This document shows, piece after piece, positions 1-7,528 of a stretch of DNA of 35,632 nucleotides. Position numbers and translations under genes: made by a program. The notes under the pieces are model-generated. The model had not been told where the DNA came from and did no database searches. It saw nothing but the letters and a program-made list of their open reading frames with translations. Position 1 is the stretch's first letter. Each line of letters opens with the position of its first letter. This DNA comes from Rhizobium ruizarguesonis (GTDB lineage Bacteria > Pseudomonadota > Alphaproteobacteria > Rhizobiales > Rhizobiaceae): NCBI RefSeq assembly GCF_012349115.1, contig NZ_PQIG01000113.1, positions 1 to 35,632 on the forward strand, read 5' to 3'.

Positions 1-456
1 ATCCGCCGGAGTGCGCACAGATCATCCAACAATCAGTGCAAATTGAACATGCAAGGGGCTGACGCTGGCTCCAACCTTACAAACCAATCTCACGCGCCGG
101 GGCGGATTGGCGCCAACATAGCGGTCGGCCTGGGGCATCCCTGTTGATGGGCCTGCGGTGCGAAACCGGATTGAACGTTCTTCTAATAGAAAATTTTAGA
201 AAGAATTCTTTCAATCCGCCGCAATCGCCCTAGATTCAAGCAAATTCTGTGCAGAGGGTACTTCCGACGACAATGGCCTATCAAGCCGGGAACGACGCTC
301 CTTTTGTTCCGCTGGCATATGCACCGGGCCAGTCGCGTCCGGATCTACTCCTTCGACGTCGGCGCCTGCAGTGCATGGCCCCCGCCAAGTTCAGGAGAAT
401 CCCCGAGACGCTCGTCACACAGCGTTTTCATGTCCCATCTTCACCAAAGGAAGCTC
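1..456. other. Gene-free left edge and otsA leader
   Basis: No convincing gene is seen before otsA. Positions 75-114 resemble the last codons of frk (see the separate entry). An AT-rich stretch at 181-213 contains a perfect 14-bp palindrome (GAAAGAATTCTTTC, 199-212) and the inverted pair TTCTAA (181-186) / TTAGAA (196-201). It is a candidate promoter or operator for otsA. A 38-codon frame on the minus strand (138 to 22) crosses the frk-like segment but has no good ribosome site. Confidence 0.5.
75..114 (-). pseudogene. Degenerate copy of the 3' end of frk
   Basis: Positions 75-114 match 3612-3652, the last codons and stop of fructokinase, in the same orientation. About 35 of 41 aligned positions agree with one single-base gap. 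The gap breaks the reading frame after the Ala-Asn-Pro-Pro codons, so the copy is not functional. I see no further similarity on either side. It could be a remnant of a duplicated kinase gene or the scar of an insertion that duplicated its target. Confidence 0.5.
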
Positions 457-1863
457 ATGAGCCGTCTTATCGTCGTTTCAAATCGTGTTCCCATGCCAGC
501 CAAAGATGGGAGCGCAGCTGCCGGCGGCCTGGCCGTTGCACTGCAGGCAGCCCTGCAGGAGCGGGGCGGCATTTGGATGGGATGGTCGGGAGAATCGAGC
601 GGGGACAGGGAACCTGGCCCGCTGTCGCAACTGCAGAAGGGCAACATCACCTATGCGCTGACCGATCTCACCGACACAGACGTCGAGGAGTATTATCGCG
701 GCTTCGCAAACCGTGTTCTCTGGCCCATCTGCCATTACCGCCTGGACCTCGCCGAATATGGCCGGAAGGAAATGGCCGGCTATTTCCGCGTCAACCGCTT
801 CTTCGCACACAGGTTGGCGCCGATGATCGAGCCGGACGACATCATCTGGGTTCATGATTACCACCTCATTCCGCTGGCCGCCGAACTCCGACAAATGGGG
901 CTGAAAAACCGGATCGGCTTCTTCCTGCATATTCCCTGGCCGCCGGCCGACATTCTCGTCACGATGCCCGTCCATGAAGAAATCATGCGCGGGCTCTCGC
1001 ATTACGATCTCGTCGGCTTCCAGACTGACTACGACCTCCAGAACTTTGCCGGGTATCTCAGAAGGGAGGGAATTGGCGACGACCTCGGAAATGGATTGTT
1101 CGATTCACATGGGCGGATATTCAAGGCTGGCGCCTATCCGATCGGGATCGAAACTGCTGCCTTCGCCGAGTTCGCCGAGAGGGCCGCAAACAATATCATG
1201 GTACAGAAAACCCGGCGCAGCGTTGAGGGCCGGGACATGATCATCGGGGTCGACCGCCTCGATTATTCGAAGGGCATCATTCAGCGGCTGGAAGCGTTCG
1301 AACGCTTCATCACCAACAATCCGGCCTACCAGAACAAGGTCACTTATCTGCAGATCACGCCGAAGTCGCGATCGGAAGTTCCCGAATACGAGCATATGCA
1401 GAACATGGTCGCCGAACAGGCAGGCCGCGTGAACGGCGCCATCGGAACGGTCGACTGGGTGCCGATCCGCTATGTCAACCGATCGATCAGTCGCAACGTG
1501 CTCGCCGGCCTCTACCGGCTGGCGACGATTGGACTGGTCACGCCGTTGCGCGACGGCATGAACCTCGTCGCCAAGGAATATGTCGCTGCCCAGGATCCCG
1601 ATCGCCCGGGCGTATTGGTGCTATCGCGCTTCGCCGGGGCGGCTCGCGAGTTGAAGGGTGCGCTGCTGGTCAATCCTTACGATGTCGAAGGCACTGCCAA
1701 TGCCATCGCCAAGGGCCTTGCCATGTCGCTGGAGGAGCGCCGCGACCGCTGGAGCATGATGATGGAGCATCTGCTGTCTCACGACGTCTCACTTTGGTGC
1801 GAAAACTTCTTGCGGGATCTGGTGCTTGCTCCCGAGCTTCGACCGGAGCGTGATCCGGGATAG
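457..1863 (+). CDS. otsA: Trehalose-6-phosphate synthase (OtsA)
   Basis: Glycosyltransferase family 20 enzyme that joins UDP-glucose and glucose-6-phosphate to trehalose-6-phosphate in the cytoplasm, the first step of the OtsAB osmoprotectant pathway. The 468 residues match the usual OtsA length. Visible motifs are the N-terminal VVSNR loop (Arg10), HDYH at 133-136, the donor-site RLDYSKG with Arg267 and Lys272, and DGMN-KE with Asp366 and Glu374, which correspond to known E. coli OtsA catalytic positions. The frame is open further upstream, but ATG 457 follows an AAAGGAAG ribosome site and begins the conserved domain, so I chose it. No otsB phosphatase is adjacent. The gene is convergent with the desaturase. 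Confidence 0.96.
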   Translation: MSRLIVVSNRVPMPAKDGSAAAGGLAVALQAALQERGGIWMGWSGESSGDREPGPLSQLQKGNITYALTDLTDTDVEEYYRGFANRVLWPICHYRLDLAEYGRKEMAGYFRVNRFFAHRLAPMIEPDDIIWVHDYHLIPLAAELRQMGLKNRIGFFLHIPWPPADILVTMPVHEEIMRGLSHYDLVGFQTDYDLQNFAGYLRREGIGDDLGNGLFDSHGRIFKAGAYPIGIETAAFAEFAERAANNIMVQKTRRSVEGRDMIIGVDRLDYSKGIIQRLEAFERFITNNPAYQNKVTYLQITPKSRSEVPEYEHMQNMVAEQAGRVNGAIGTVDWVPIRYVNRSISRNVLAGLYRLATIGLVTPLRDGMNLVAKEYVAAQDPDRPGVLVLSRFAGAARELKGALLVNPYDVEGTANAIAKGLAMSLEERRDRWSMMMEHLLSHDVSLWCENFLRDLVLAPELRPERDPG

Positions 1864-2005
1864 TCTTGATCGATCGGCATCGACCCGTCCTTCGGACCCG
1901 AGGGAAGAAGAGGGAATCGAGACGTTGCGGCAAGGAGGAGGCACTCACGAGCGAGATTCCGCGTGACCTGCTGCGTGATGTGGCGGATGACTGTCACCCA
2001 CCGTT

Positions 2006-2905
2006 TCAGACGCAGTGGCGCGTCAACCCTCGCCTTGGCACGATCGTGTGTGGCAGCTTGATCGCCGAAGCCAGGCCGAGCCTTGCCAGCAGCCGGATGA
2101 AATACCAACCGAGATCCAGCTGCCCCGGCTCGATGCCGAGCCGCGCCGAATCCGGAAAGGCGTGATGGTTGCCGTGGAAGCTCTCGCCGAAGGTCACCAG
2201 CCCGAAACGCGGCAGGTTATAGCCCTGCACCGCGACATCATCGACACTCCAGCCCTGATGGCCGGCTCGATGCGCGAAATGACCGACCAGCCAGTGTCCG
2301 GTCAGCGACACGGATATTCGCACGGCAATACCCCAGACCACCCACGGCAGTCCGCCGAGTGTGAAGAGCGCGAGTCCCAAGGGAATCTGCTGCGCCATCC
2401 ATGTCGCCTCCAGGAAGCGATAGAAGCGGTCGCGCCGCTCGCGCTCCTCGAGGACGAAACGCGGCGGATGGTCCAGCGCCACAATGCAATGCATCTGCCA
2501 GAAGGCATCGATGAAGAAAGACCGCCGATGGGCATAGAGGTCATGGCAGTCTCGCTGCCGTTGCGCCCAGTCGCGAATGTCGTGCGCGTGGATCATGCCG
2601 AAGGGGCCGGCCATGCCGACCAGCATACCGAGATAGACAAGAAAATGCTCGATCCAAATATGAGTGCTGAATGAGCGATGGATCAGCAGCCGGTGCATGC
2701 CGACCGAATGACCAAGGCAGATCGTGATGGCGGTCAAGAGGATAAAGACGGCAAAGGCGCTCCAGGTGAAGGTCAGTGGGCCACCAATGATGGCAATCAA
2801 GGTCATGGCGGTGATCCAGATCGACTTTGCGGGCATCCAGACCACTCTGCCCTTCACCGGATCGCTGCTGTTGTCGATCATTCGCCCAGTGGAAATGCTG
2901 CTCAT
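2006..2905 (-). CDS. Membrane fatty-acid (acyl-CoA/acyl-lipid) desaturase
   Basis: Integral-membrane di-iron desaturase of the fatty-acid desaturase superfamily, 299 residues. Histidine boxes are visible: HRLLIH at 71-76, a middle cluster rich in His (H106, H108, H121, H126) and HGNHH at 244-248. Hydrophobic segments lie near 30-62, 88-105 and 175-205. The middle box reads RDWAQRQRDCHD rather than the textbook HxxHH, a form I recall from a proteobacterial subgroup. ATG 2905 is preceded by AAGGAG; the upstream 17 codons lack support. It probably introduces a double bond into membrane acyl chains. It is transcribed away from the ArsR gene and shares its operator region, so that regulator probably controls it. 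Confidence 0.88.
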   Translation of the reverse strand: MSSISTGRMIDNSSDPVKGRVVWMPAKSIWITAMTLIAIIGGPLTFTWSAFAVFILLTAITICLGHSVGMHRLLIHRSFSTHIWIEHFLVYLGMLVGMAGPFGMIHAHDIRDWAQRQRDCHDLYAHRRSFFIDAFWQMHCIVALDHPPRFVLEERERRDRFYRFLEATWMAQQIPLGLALFTLGGLPWVVWGIAVRISVSLTGHWLVGHFAHRAGHQGWSVDDVAVQGYNLPRFGLVTFGESFHGNHHAFPDSARLGIEPGQLDLGWYFIRLLARLGLASAIKLPHTIVPRRGLTRHCV

Positions 2906-2970
2906 GACAAACTCCTTCCCATCGGGCGCATTCTCTACTTGAACATCGCCTAGCAATTTATTATTTAAGC

Positions 2971-2982
2971 AATTAGCTAATT
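2971..2982. promoter_or_regulatory. Palindrome in the desaturase/ArsR intergenic region
   Basis: Perfect palindrome AATTAGCTAATT, preceded at 2965 by TTAAGCAATTA, which repeats the half-site of the inverted repeat at 3001-3030. It lies between the divergent desaturase and ArsR genes and is likely a second, weaker regulator site. Confidence 0.5.
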
Positions 2983-3000
2983 ACTTTGCACGAATGGAAA

Positions 3001-3030
3001 CAATTAAGCAATGCATTAATTGCTTAATTG
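3001..3030. promoter_or_regulatory. 12-bp inverted-repeat operator of the ArsR regulator
   Basis: Perfect inverted repeat with arms CAATTAAGCAAT (3001-3012) and ATTGCTTAATTG (3019-3030) and a 6-bp spacer. Long AT-rich interrupted palindromes overlapping the promoter are usual for ArsR/SmtB repressors. It ends three bases before ATG 3034, so bound repressor would block transcription of arsR directly, and possibly of the desaturase. Confidence 0.75.
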
Positions 3031-3033
3031 AGG

Positions 3034-3441
3034 ATGATGCCGCAGGCACGGAGACCGGACTTGGACGAAGAGACTTTCGATAACGCTGTAGAAGGCAGCT
3101 CCGTCAGCGCCGCCCAGCGGGTATTCCACGCGCTTTCCAGTGCGCCGCGCCGGAAGATCCTCGCCTATCTCTCGGCATCGGGTCTGACCGCTGGCGAGAT
3201 CGCTGACCGCTTCAGCATGTCCAAGCCAGCCGTTTCGCAGCATCTTTCCATCCTCGAAGCTGCGGGTCTGATCAGACGAGAGAAACAGGGCCAGTTCGTC
3301 CACTATTCCCTGATCGAGAACAATCTCGTCAATACGCTCAACGGCTTCGTGCAGGAGGTCTGCCCGGTCGGTCGGCCTATCAAGAAGGAAAGCCAGGCGC
3401 GCACCCGGGGCGGATTGGTGCCGGCGAAGCCCGCGAAATAA
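3034..3441 (+). CDS. ArsR-family winged-helix regulator
   Basis: Small DNA-binding regulator (135 residues from ATG 3034). The winged helix-turn-helix occupies about residues 24-92: helix 'RRKILAYL', recognition helix 'SKPAVSQHLSILEAAGLI', wing 'REKQGQFVHYSL'. The metal-binding ELCVCDL motif of arsenic sensors is absent, so it probably senses something other than arsenite, or another cue entirely. Start choice is uncertain: TTG 3028, ATG 3034 and ATG 3037 are all in frame, and none has a proper ribosome site because the operator fills the upstream region. A leaderless message is possible. It is divergent from the desaturase, which is the likely target. Confidence 0.85.
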   Translation: MMPQARRPDLDEETFDNAVEGSSVSAAQRVFHALSSAPRRKILAYLSASGLTAGEIADRFSMSKPAVSQHLSILEAAGLIRREKQGQFVHYSLIENNLVNTLNGFVQEVCPVGRPIKKESQARTRGGLVPAKPAK

Positions 3442-3455
3442 GCGTTCGAGATTTG

Positions 3456-3600
3456 CCCCTCACCCTAACCCTCTCCCCGTGAAGAACGGGGAGAGGGGAC
3501 GTGCCATACGGGACGTCAAGGGGAACGGAGAGGGCGCGGCACATCCCCTTCGCCCCGTGTTTACGGGGAGAAGGTGCCGGCAGGCGGATGAGGGGCGGAG
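3456..3600. repeat. RIME-like intergenic mosaic repeat
   Basis: Palindromic intergenic element between arsR and frk. One hairpin has arms CTCTCCCCGT (3471-3480) and ACGGGGAGAG (3486-3495), another CCCCGT (3553-3558) and ACGGGG (3563-3568). It ends in GCCGGCAGGCGGATGAGGGG (3576-3595), which recurs inverted at the right end of the window. This matches my memory of the RIME1 family of Rhizobiaceae. Confidence 0.75.
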
Positions 3601-3613
3601 GCTTGCTCGAGCC

Positions 3614-4540
3614 TTAAAGCCCAATCTCGCGCGCCCAGGGCGGATTGGCGCCGGCGCGGGAGACGGTGACGGCGGCGGCTTTGGCGCCGAGGGTCAGGGC
3701 GTTGCGCAGCGCCTGCTCATCCAGCGAGGCGACTTGGCGCTTGGTCAGCAGATTGTCCATCTTCAGCGACGCCAGGATGCCGGCATCGAAGGTATCGCCG
3801 GCGCCGACCGTGTCGACGACGGTGACCCGTTCACTCGGCACCGTGACCTTGCGATCCTTGGTATAACCGGAAGCGCCTTCCGCGCCCTTGGTGATGACGA
3901 CGAGCTTGGCGCCGTGGTTCAGCCAATGGGCGGCGAGCGCATCATGGTCGCCCTGCAGGCCGAACCAATCGAGGTCCTCGTCGGAGAACTTGACGATGTC
4001 GGATTTGCCGGCCATGCGCTTGATGCGGGCCATATGCGACGGCTTGTCCTTGATGAAACCGGGACGGATATTCGGATCGAGCGAGATGACGCGGCTTGCG
4101 GCTTCGCGGTCGAGCAGGGCTTCGTAGGTTTCGCCGCAGGGGCTGGGGATCAGGCTGATCGCGCCGAAATGCAAGGCCTCGCAATCATCGCCGAGATCCG
4201 GCAGGTCGGCCGTGGTGATCATCCGGCCGGCCGTGCCCTCGTCGTAGAAGGCATAGGTCGCTTGGCCGTTCACCAGCTTGACGAAGGCGATGGTCGAGGG
4301 ACGCGGCGTAATGGCGCACGGGCTGTAATCGACATTGCTCGCCTTCAGCGTCTCGAGCAGGATTTCGCCCATCATGTCATCGGCAATGCCGGTGAAGAAG
4401 GCGGTGGGGATGCCGAGGCGGCCGAGCGCGATCGCGGTGTTGAAGATCGCGCCGCCGGCATAGGGCGCAAAGCCCTTTTCACCGAGAGTGGTGTCCCTCG
4501 GCAGCATGTCGATCAGGGCTTCGCCGCAGCACAAAATCAT
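3614..4540 (-). CDS. frk: Fructokinase (PfkB family)
   Basis: PfkB/ribokinase-family sugar kinase, 308 residues, phosphorylating fructose with ATP in the cytoplasm. The N-terminal signature 'YAGGAIFNTAIALGRLG' (27-43) and the C-terminal anion hole GAGD (246-249, Asp249 as catalytic base) are intact. Start ATG 4540 is preceded by GGGAGGAA. The gene follows pyrE by 62 bp on the same strand, and a possible -35 box TTGACA lies in that gap. The frc fructose transporter lies about 8 kb to the right, which supports fructose as substrate; another sugar cannot be excluded. A degenerate copy of its last codons sits at 75-114. Confidence 0.9.
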   Translation of the reverse strand: MILCCGEALIDMLPRDTTLGEKGFAPYAGGAIFNTAIALGRLGIPTAFFTGIADDMMGEILLETLKASNVDYSPCAITPRPSTIAFVKLVNGQATYAFYDEGTAGRMITTADLPDLGDDCEALHFGAISLIPSPCGETYEALLDREAASRVISLDPNIRPGFIKDKPSHMARIKRMAGKSDIVKFSDEDLDWFGLQGDHDALAAHWLNHGAKLVVITKGAEGASGYTKDRKVTVPSERVTVVDTVGAGDTFDAGILASLKMDNLLTKRQVASLDEQALRNALTLGAKAAAVTVSRAGANPPWAREIGL

Positions 4541-4602
4541 CGTATTCCTCCCAACAGCATCTATACGTTCATCAACCGATTAGGCGAGCTTTTGTCAACT
4601 GG

Positions 4603-5292
4603 CTAGAGCGAAAGCTCACTTACGCCACCATTCTTTCCCGACCAGGCCAGCGGCGCATCGAGGAAGGCCTCGACTTCCGACAGCGTCTTGTCGTCGAAGA
4701 GCTTCTGCTCCCTGGCGATGGCCAGAACATTCCGCCAGGTGGCGATGTGATGCAGCCTGACTTTGCCATCGGTAAAGCGCTGTTCGCCAAAAATGCCGTA
4801 GAAGAACAGCGCGATGCCATGATCGACAATGCCGCCGGCGGCACGGACGGCATCGATGAACTTGAACATGCTGCCGCCGGCTGTCGTCAGGTCTTCGATG
4901 ACGAGCACGCGCGACCCTTCCGGCATATTGCCTTCGATCTGGGCGTTGCGGCCATGGCCCTTCGGCTGCTTGCGGACATAGATCATCGGCAGGCCGAGAC
5001 GATCGGCCAGCAGGGCGGCGAAGGGGATGCCGGCTGTCTCGCCGCCGGCGATGCAATCGAACTGCTCGAAGCCGGCATCGCGCAGCAGGGTGCTGGCGGC
5101 GAAATCCATCACCGTCGAGCGGATGCGCGGGAAGGAGAGCAGCTTGCGGCAATCGATATAGACCGGGCTCGCCATGCCGGAGGCGAGTTTGTAAGGCTGG
5201 GCGGCATTGAAATGCACCGCCTTGATTTCCCAGAGCATCTTGGCCAGCAATTCGGCCATCACGGCACGGTCGGGAAATGTGGTCTGGATCAT
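4603..5292 (-). CDS. pyrE: Orotate phosphoribosyltransferase (PyrE)
   Basis: Type I phosphoribosyltransferase that converts orotate and PRPP to orotidine-5'-phosphate, the fifth step of pyrimidine synthesis. The 229 residues show the PRPP-binding motif 'VLVIEDLTTAGGS' (129-141) and the flexible loop 'RKQPKGHGRNAQIEG' (107-121). ATG 5292 follows AAGGAG with good spacing; the 14 extra upstream codons in frame lack support. frk follows 62 bp downstream. A strong stem-loop (5327-5374) lies directly upstream. pyrC is about 6 kb away on the same strand. Confidence 0.96.
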   Translation of the reverse strand: MIQTTFPDRAVMAELLAKMLWEIKAVHFNAAQPYKLASGMASPVYIDCRKLLSFPRIRSTVMDFAASTLLRDAGFEQFDCIAGGETAGIPFAALLADRLGLPMIYVRKQPKGHGRNAQIEGNMPEGSRVLVIEDLTTAGGSMFKFIDAVRAAGGIVDHGIALFFYGIFGEQRFTDGKVRLHHIATWRNVLAIAREQKLFDDKTLSEVEAFLDAPLAWSGKNGGVSELSL

Positions 5293-5326
5293 GCGGCTCT
5301 CCTTCGGCTTGGATCCTTGCGGGAAT

Positions 5327-5374
5327 AGCAGCAAGAGCCTGCCGTTTCCAGACGAAAGGCGGGCTATTGCTGCT
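5327..5374 (-). terminator. Stem-loop at the end of the TetR gene, upstream of pyrE
   Basis: Arms at 5327-5343 and 5358-5374 pair at 15 of 17 positions around a 14-nt loop. The minus-strand 5' arm contains the TetR stop codon. No T-run follows the 3' arm, so it is not a classical Rho-independent terminator. It could end or slow tetR transcripts, or act in the pyrE leader. Confidence 0.5.
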
Positions 5375-6020
5375 GCAGGCGGCCGATATCAACGATCTGC
5401 ACCTTCTTGAACAGGGCAATCGCCTGGGCGCCCTCCTCCGCATCCAGCGAAACGGCATAACGCACGGCGGCGGCAAGCAACTGCATCGTCAGCCGCGCGA
5501 TCGCCAGCAGCTCCTTGCGGTCGCGATCCGGCCACAGGCGGAGGAGCACGGCGAGAAACATCTGGGCATGAAATTCCATGTCCTCGGCATCGACCTGCTG
5601 CAACAGCTTGTCGACATGGGTCGCATGCCAGATGTCGCGCATGACGGGTTCGCTGAGGAAGAAGGCATAATATTCATCGACGATATTGGCGAGCGCACCC
5701 TGCAGGGCCGCCGCGTCGGTGACCTTCGCCAGTTCCTCTTCGACGCACCGCCTGCCCTGTTCGTTGAAGCGCTCGGCCAATGTCCGGATGATCGAGGTCT
5801 TGTCGGGGAAATATTGGTAGAGGGCGCCGAAGGAAAGGCCGGCCTTTTCGACGATCTCGCTCATCTTCAGGCCGTCGCTGCCATGGCTTTCGATCAGCTC
5901 GGCGGCGACGGTGAGGATCTTTTCGAAGCGCTCGCGGCCGCGCTGTTGGCTGGGGATGCGGCGCAGCTGGCCGGTAGACTCCTGCTGGCGCCTGCGCGCT
6001 GCGACCGGCTGTTCCGACAT
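5364..6020 (-). CDS. TetR-family transcriptional regulator
   Basis: One-component repressor of 218 residues. The N-terminal arm is basic (RRR near 9-11) and the helix-turn-helix spans about 34-78, with 'KMSEIVEKAGLSFGALYQYFPDKTSII' as helices 2-4. The C-terminal ligand domain is unassigned. ATG 6020 follows AAGGAG. It is divergent from the NmrA-like gene with a palindromic site between them, the usual arrangement for a TetR repressor controlling itself and a neighbouring redox enzyme. Confidence 0.92.
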   Translation of the reverse strand: MSEQPVAARRRQQESTGQLRRIPSQQRGRERFEKILTVAAELIESHGSDGLKMSEIVEKAGLSFGALYQYFPDKTSIIRTLAERFNEQGRRCVEEELAKVTDAAALQGALANIVDEYYAFFLSEPVMRDIWHATHVDKLLQQVDAEDMEFHAQMFLAVLLRLWPDRDRKELLAIARLTMQLLAAAVRYAVSLDAEEGAQAIALFKKVQIVDIGRLQQQ

Positions 6021-6052
6021 GCTCTCTCCTTTTCCACGTTGACAAACAAAAT

Positions 6053-6093
6053 AAGAGAGATTATCTCATTTTGCAAATGAGAGAGTTTCTCTT
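6053..6093. promoter_or_regulatory. Probable TetR operator between tetR and the NmrA-like gene
   Basis: Core CTCATTT (6065-6071) / AAATGAG (6075-6081) with a 3-bp centre. The symmetry extends outward to AAGAGA (6053) and TCTCTT (6093), about 15 of 19 pairs. It sits between divergent start codons. Confidence 0.6.
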
Positions 6094-6121
6094 GTTTTTA
6101 ACGTTTGGGAGGAGTTTTGAC

Positions 6122-6946
6122 ATGCAGACTTCCGAAATCGTCCTCGTCGGTGGATCGGGAAAGACCGGCGGCCGCATCATCAAACGTCTGGAAGAGCGCG
6201 GCCTCACCGTTCGCGCGGCATCGCGCTCCAGCGCACGGCCGTTCGACTGGGAGGACAGGTCGACCTGGCGCGGCGCACTTCAAGGCGCGTCGAGCGCCTA
6301 TGTCGCCTTCCAGCCGGATCTTTCTGTCGCCTGGGCGGCGGAAGCGATCGGGGCACTCGCCGAGGTCGCGGTAGAATGTGGCCTTGAGCATATCGTGCTG
6401 CTTTCCGGCCGTGGCGAAGAGGGCGCGCAGCGAAGCGAAGCGGCGCTGAAAGCGTCCGGCATAAACACCACCATCCTCCGCGCCTCCTGGTTCTGCCAGA
6501 ATTTCAGCGAGGGCGCCTTCCTGGAGCAGATCCTCTCTGGCCGCCTGCAATTGCCGGCGGGCGAGGTCAGCGAACCTTTCATCGATGCCGACGACATCGC
6601 CGATGCCGCCGTCGCCGCCTTGACCCATCCCAGCCACCGCAACAAGACTTACGAACTGACCGGCCCGCGGGCGCTGACATTCCGCCAGGCGGTCGCCGAG
6701 ATCGCTCAGGCCACCGGGCGGCCGATCGAATACGAGCAGGTGTCGATGGCGGACTTCACCGGCGCGCTTGCGGCCGCCGGCCTGCCGCAGGGCCTGATCG
6801 ATCTTCTGGAGGAGCTTTTCGGACAGGTGCTCGATGGGCGCAACGCCAGCACCATGGGCGGTGTCGCCGAAATTCTCGGCCGTCCCGCCACCGATTTCAA
6901 CCAATATGCCCGCCGGACCGCGGCAACCGGACTATGGAGCGCCTGA
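6122..6946 (+). CDS. NmrA-like NAD(P)-binding protein
   Basis: Atypical short-chain dehydrogenase of the NmrA type, 274 residues. The Rossmann motif GGSGKTG is at residues 10-16, followed by 'ASRSS', consistent with NADP preference. No YxxxK catalytic pair is evident, as is common in this group. Related proteins are quinone reductases or redox sensors; the substrate here is unknown. ATG 6122 has a GGGAGGAG ribosome site, whereas the 17 upstream codons lie within the operator. It is divergent from TetR and is followed two bases later by the DUF1772 gene, so the two are probably one TetR-controlled transcript. Confidence 0.85.
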   Translation: MQTSEIVLVGGSGKTGGRIIKRLEERGLTVRAASRSSARPFDWEDRSTWRGALQGASSAYVAFQPDLSVAWAAEAIGALAEVAVECGLEHIVLLSGRGEEGAQRSEAALKASGINTTILRASWFCQNFSEGAFLEQILSGRLQLPAGEVSEPFIDADDIADAAVAALTHPSHRNKTYELTGPRALTFRQAVAEIAQATGRPIEYEQVSMADFTGALAAAGLPQGLIDLLEELFGQVLDGRNASTMGGVAEILGRPATDFNQYARRTAATGLWSA

Positions 6947-6948
6947 CC

Positions 6949-7431
6949 ATGCAGATGTTTCTCATCCTCTCCCTCGTGGCGGCGGCAATCGGCAGCGGCC
7001 TCGTCGCCGGCATCTTCTTTGCCTTCTCGACCTTCATCATGACCGCCTTCTCGCGCATCCCGGCAGAGCAAGGCATCGCGGCGATGAACTCGATCAACGT
7101 GACGATCGTCCGCTCGCCCTTCATGGGCCTCTTCGTGCCGACGGCGATCCTCTGCCTCGTCATCGCCGTGCTCGCCCTGATCGACTGGCGCGGCGGGGCA
7201 TCCTTTCTAATGCTGGCGGGTGCAGCGCTCTACGTCTTCGCCTCCTTCCTCTCGACCATTGTCTTCAACGTGCCGATGAACGATGCGTTGGCAAAGGTCG
7301 GCGGCAATGGGCCGGAAGCCGTTCAGCTCTGGGCCAGCTATGTCAGGGACTGGACGTGGTGGAACCATGTGCGGACCATCGCCTCGCTACTCGCCTCGGT
7401 CGCCTTCGTGCGGGTGTTGATGATCGTCTGA
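6949..7431 (+). CDS. DUF1772 membrane protein (anthrone oxygenase-like)
   Basis: Small integral-membrane protein of 160 residues with about four hydrophobic segments (3-25, 50-75, 80-105, 138-158). The motif 'SGLVAGIFFAFSTFIM' and the conserved 'NVPMNDAL' and 'WTWWNHVRT' place it in DUF1772, a family that includes anthrone-oxygenase-like proteins; its activity in bacteria is not established. ATG 6949 has GGAG (6936-6939) upstream; ATG 6934, overlapping the previous gene, is an alternative. It is probably co-transcribed with the NmrA-like gene. Confidence 0.82.
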   Translation: MQMFLILSLVAAAIGSGLVAGIFFAFSTFIMTAFSRIPAEQGIAAMNSINVTIVRSPFMGLFVPTAILCLVIAVLALIDWRGGASFLMLAGAALYVFASFLSTIVFNVPMNDALAKVGGNGPEAVQLWASYVRDWTWWNHVRTIASLLASVAFVRVLMIV

Positions 7432-7528
7432 ATGGTTGCCTCCCGGCGATCCTACGCGCCTTTCAGGAATCGGGTGGTTGGCCCCGGGCGGGCATGCGAT
7501 GTTGGGCACTCGCCGCGAAAGGACCGTC

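Noticed and set aside
304..456. N-terminal extension of otsA to 304
   Set aside because: The extra 51 codons have no ribosome site at their start and no OtsA homology; ATG 457 has both.
249..857. 202-codon plus-strand frame overlapping otsA
   Set aside because: Out-of-frame shadow of otsA rich in Arg/Pro/Gly with no domain.
4593..4598. TTGACA box in the pyrE-frk gap as a frk promoter
   Set aside because: No -10 hexamer at proper spacing; kept only as a possibility in the frk entry.
3479..4606. 375-codon plus-strand frame
   Set aside because: Antisense to frk, whose motifs are unambiguous; composition typical of GC-rich shadows.
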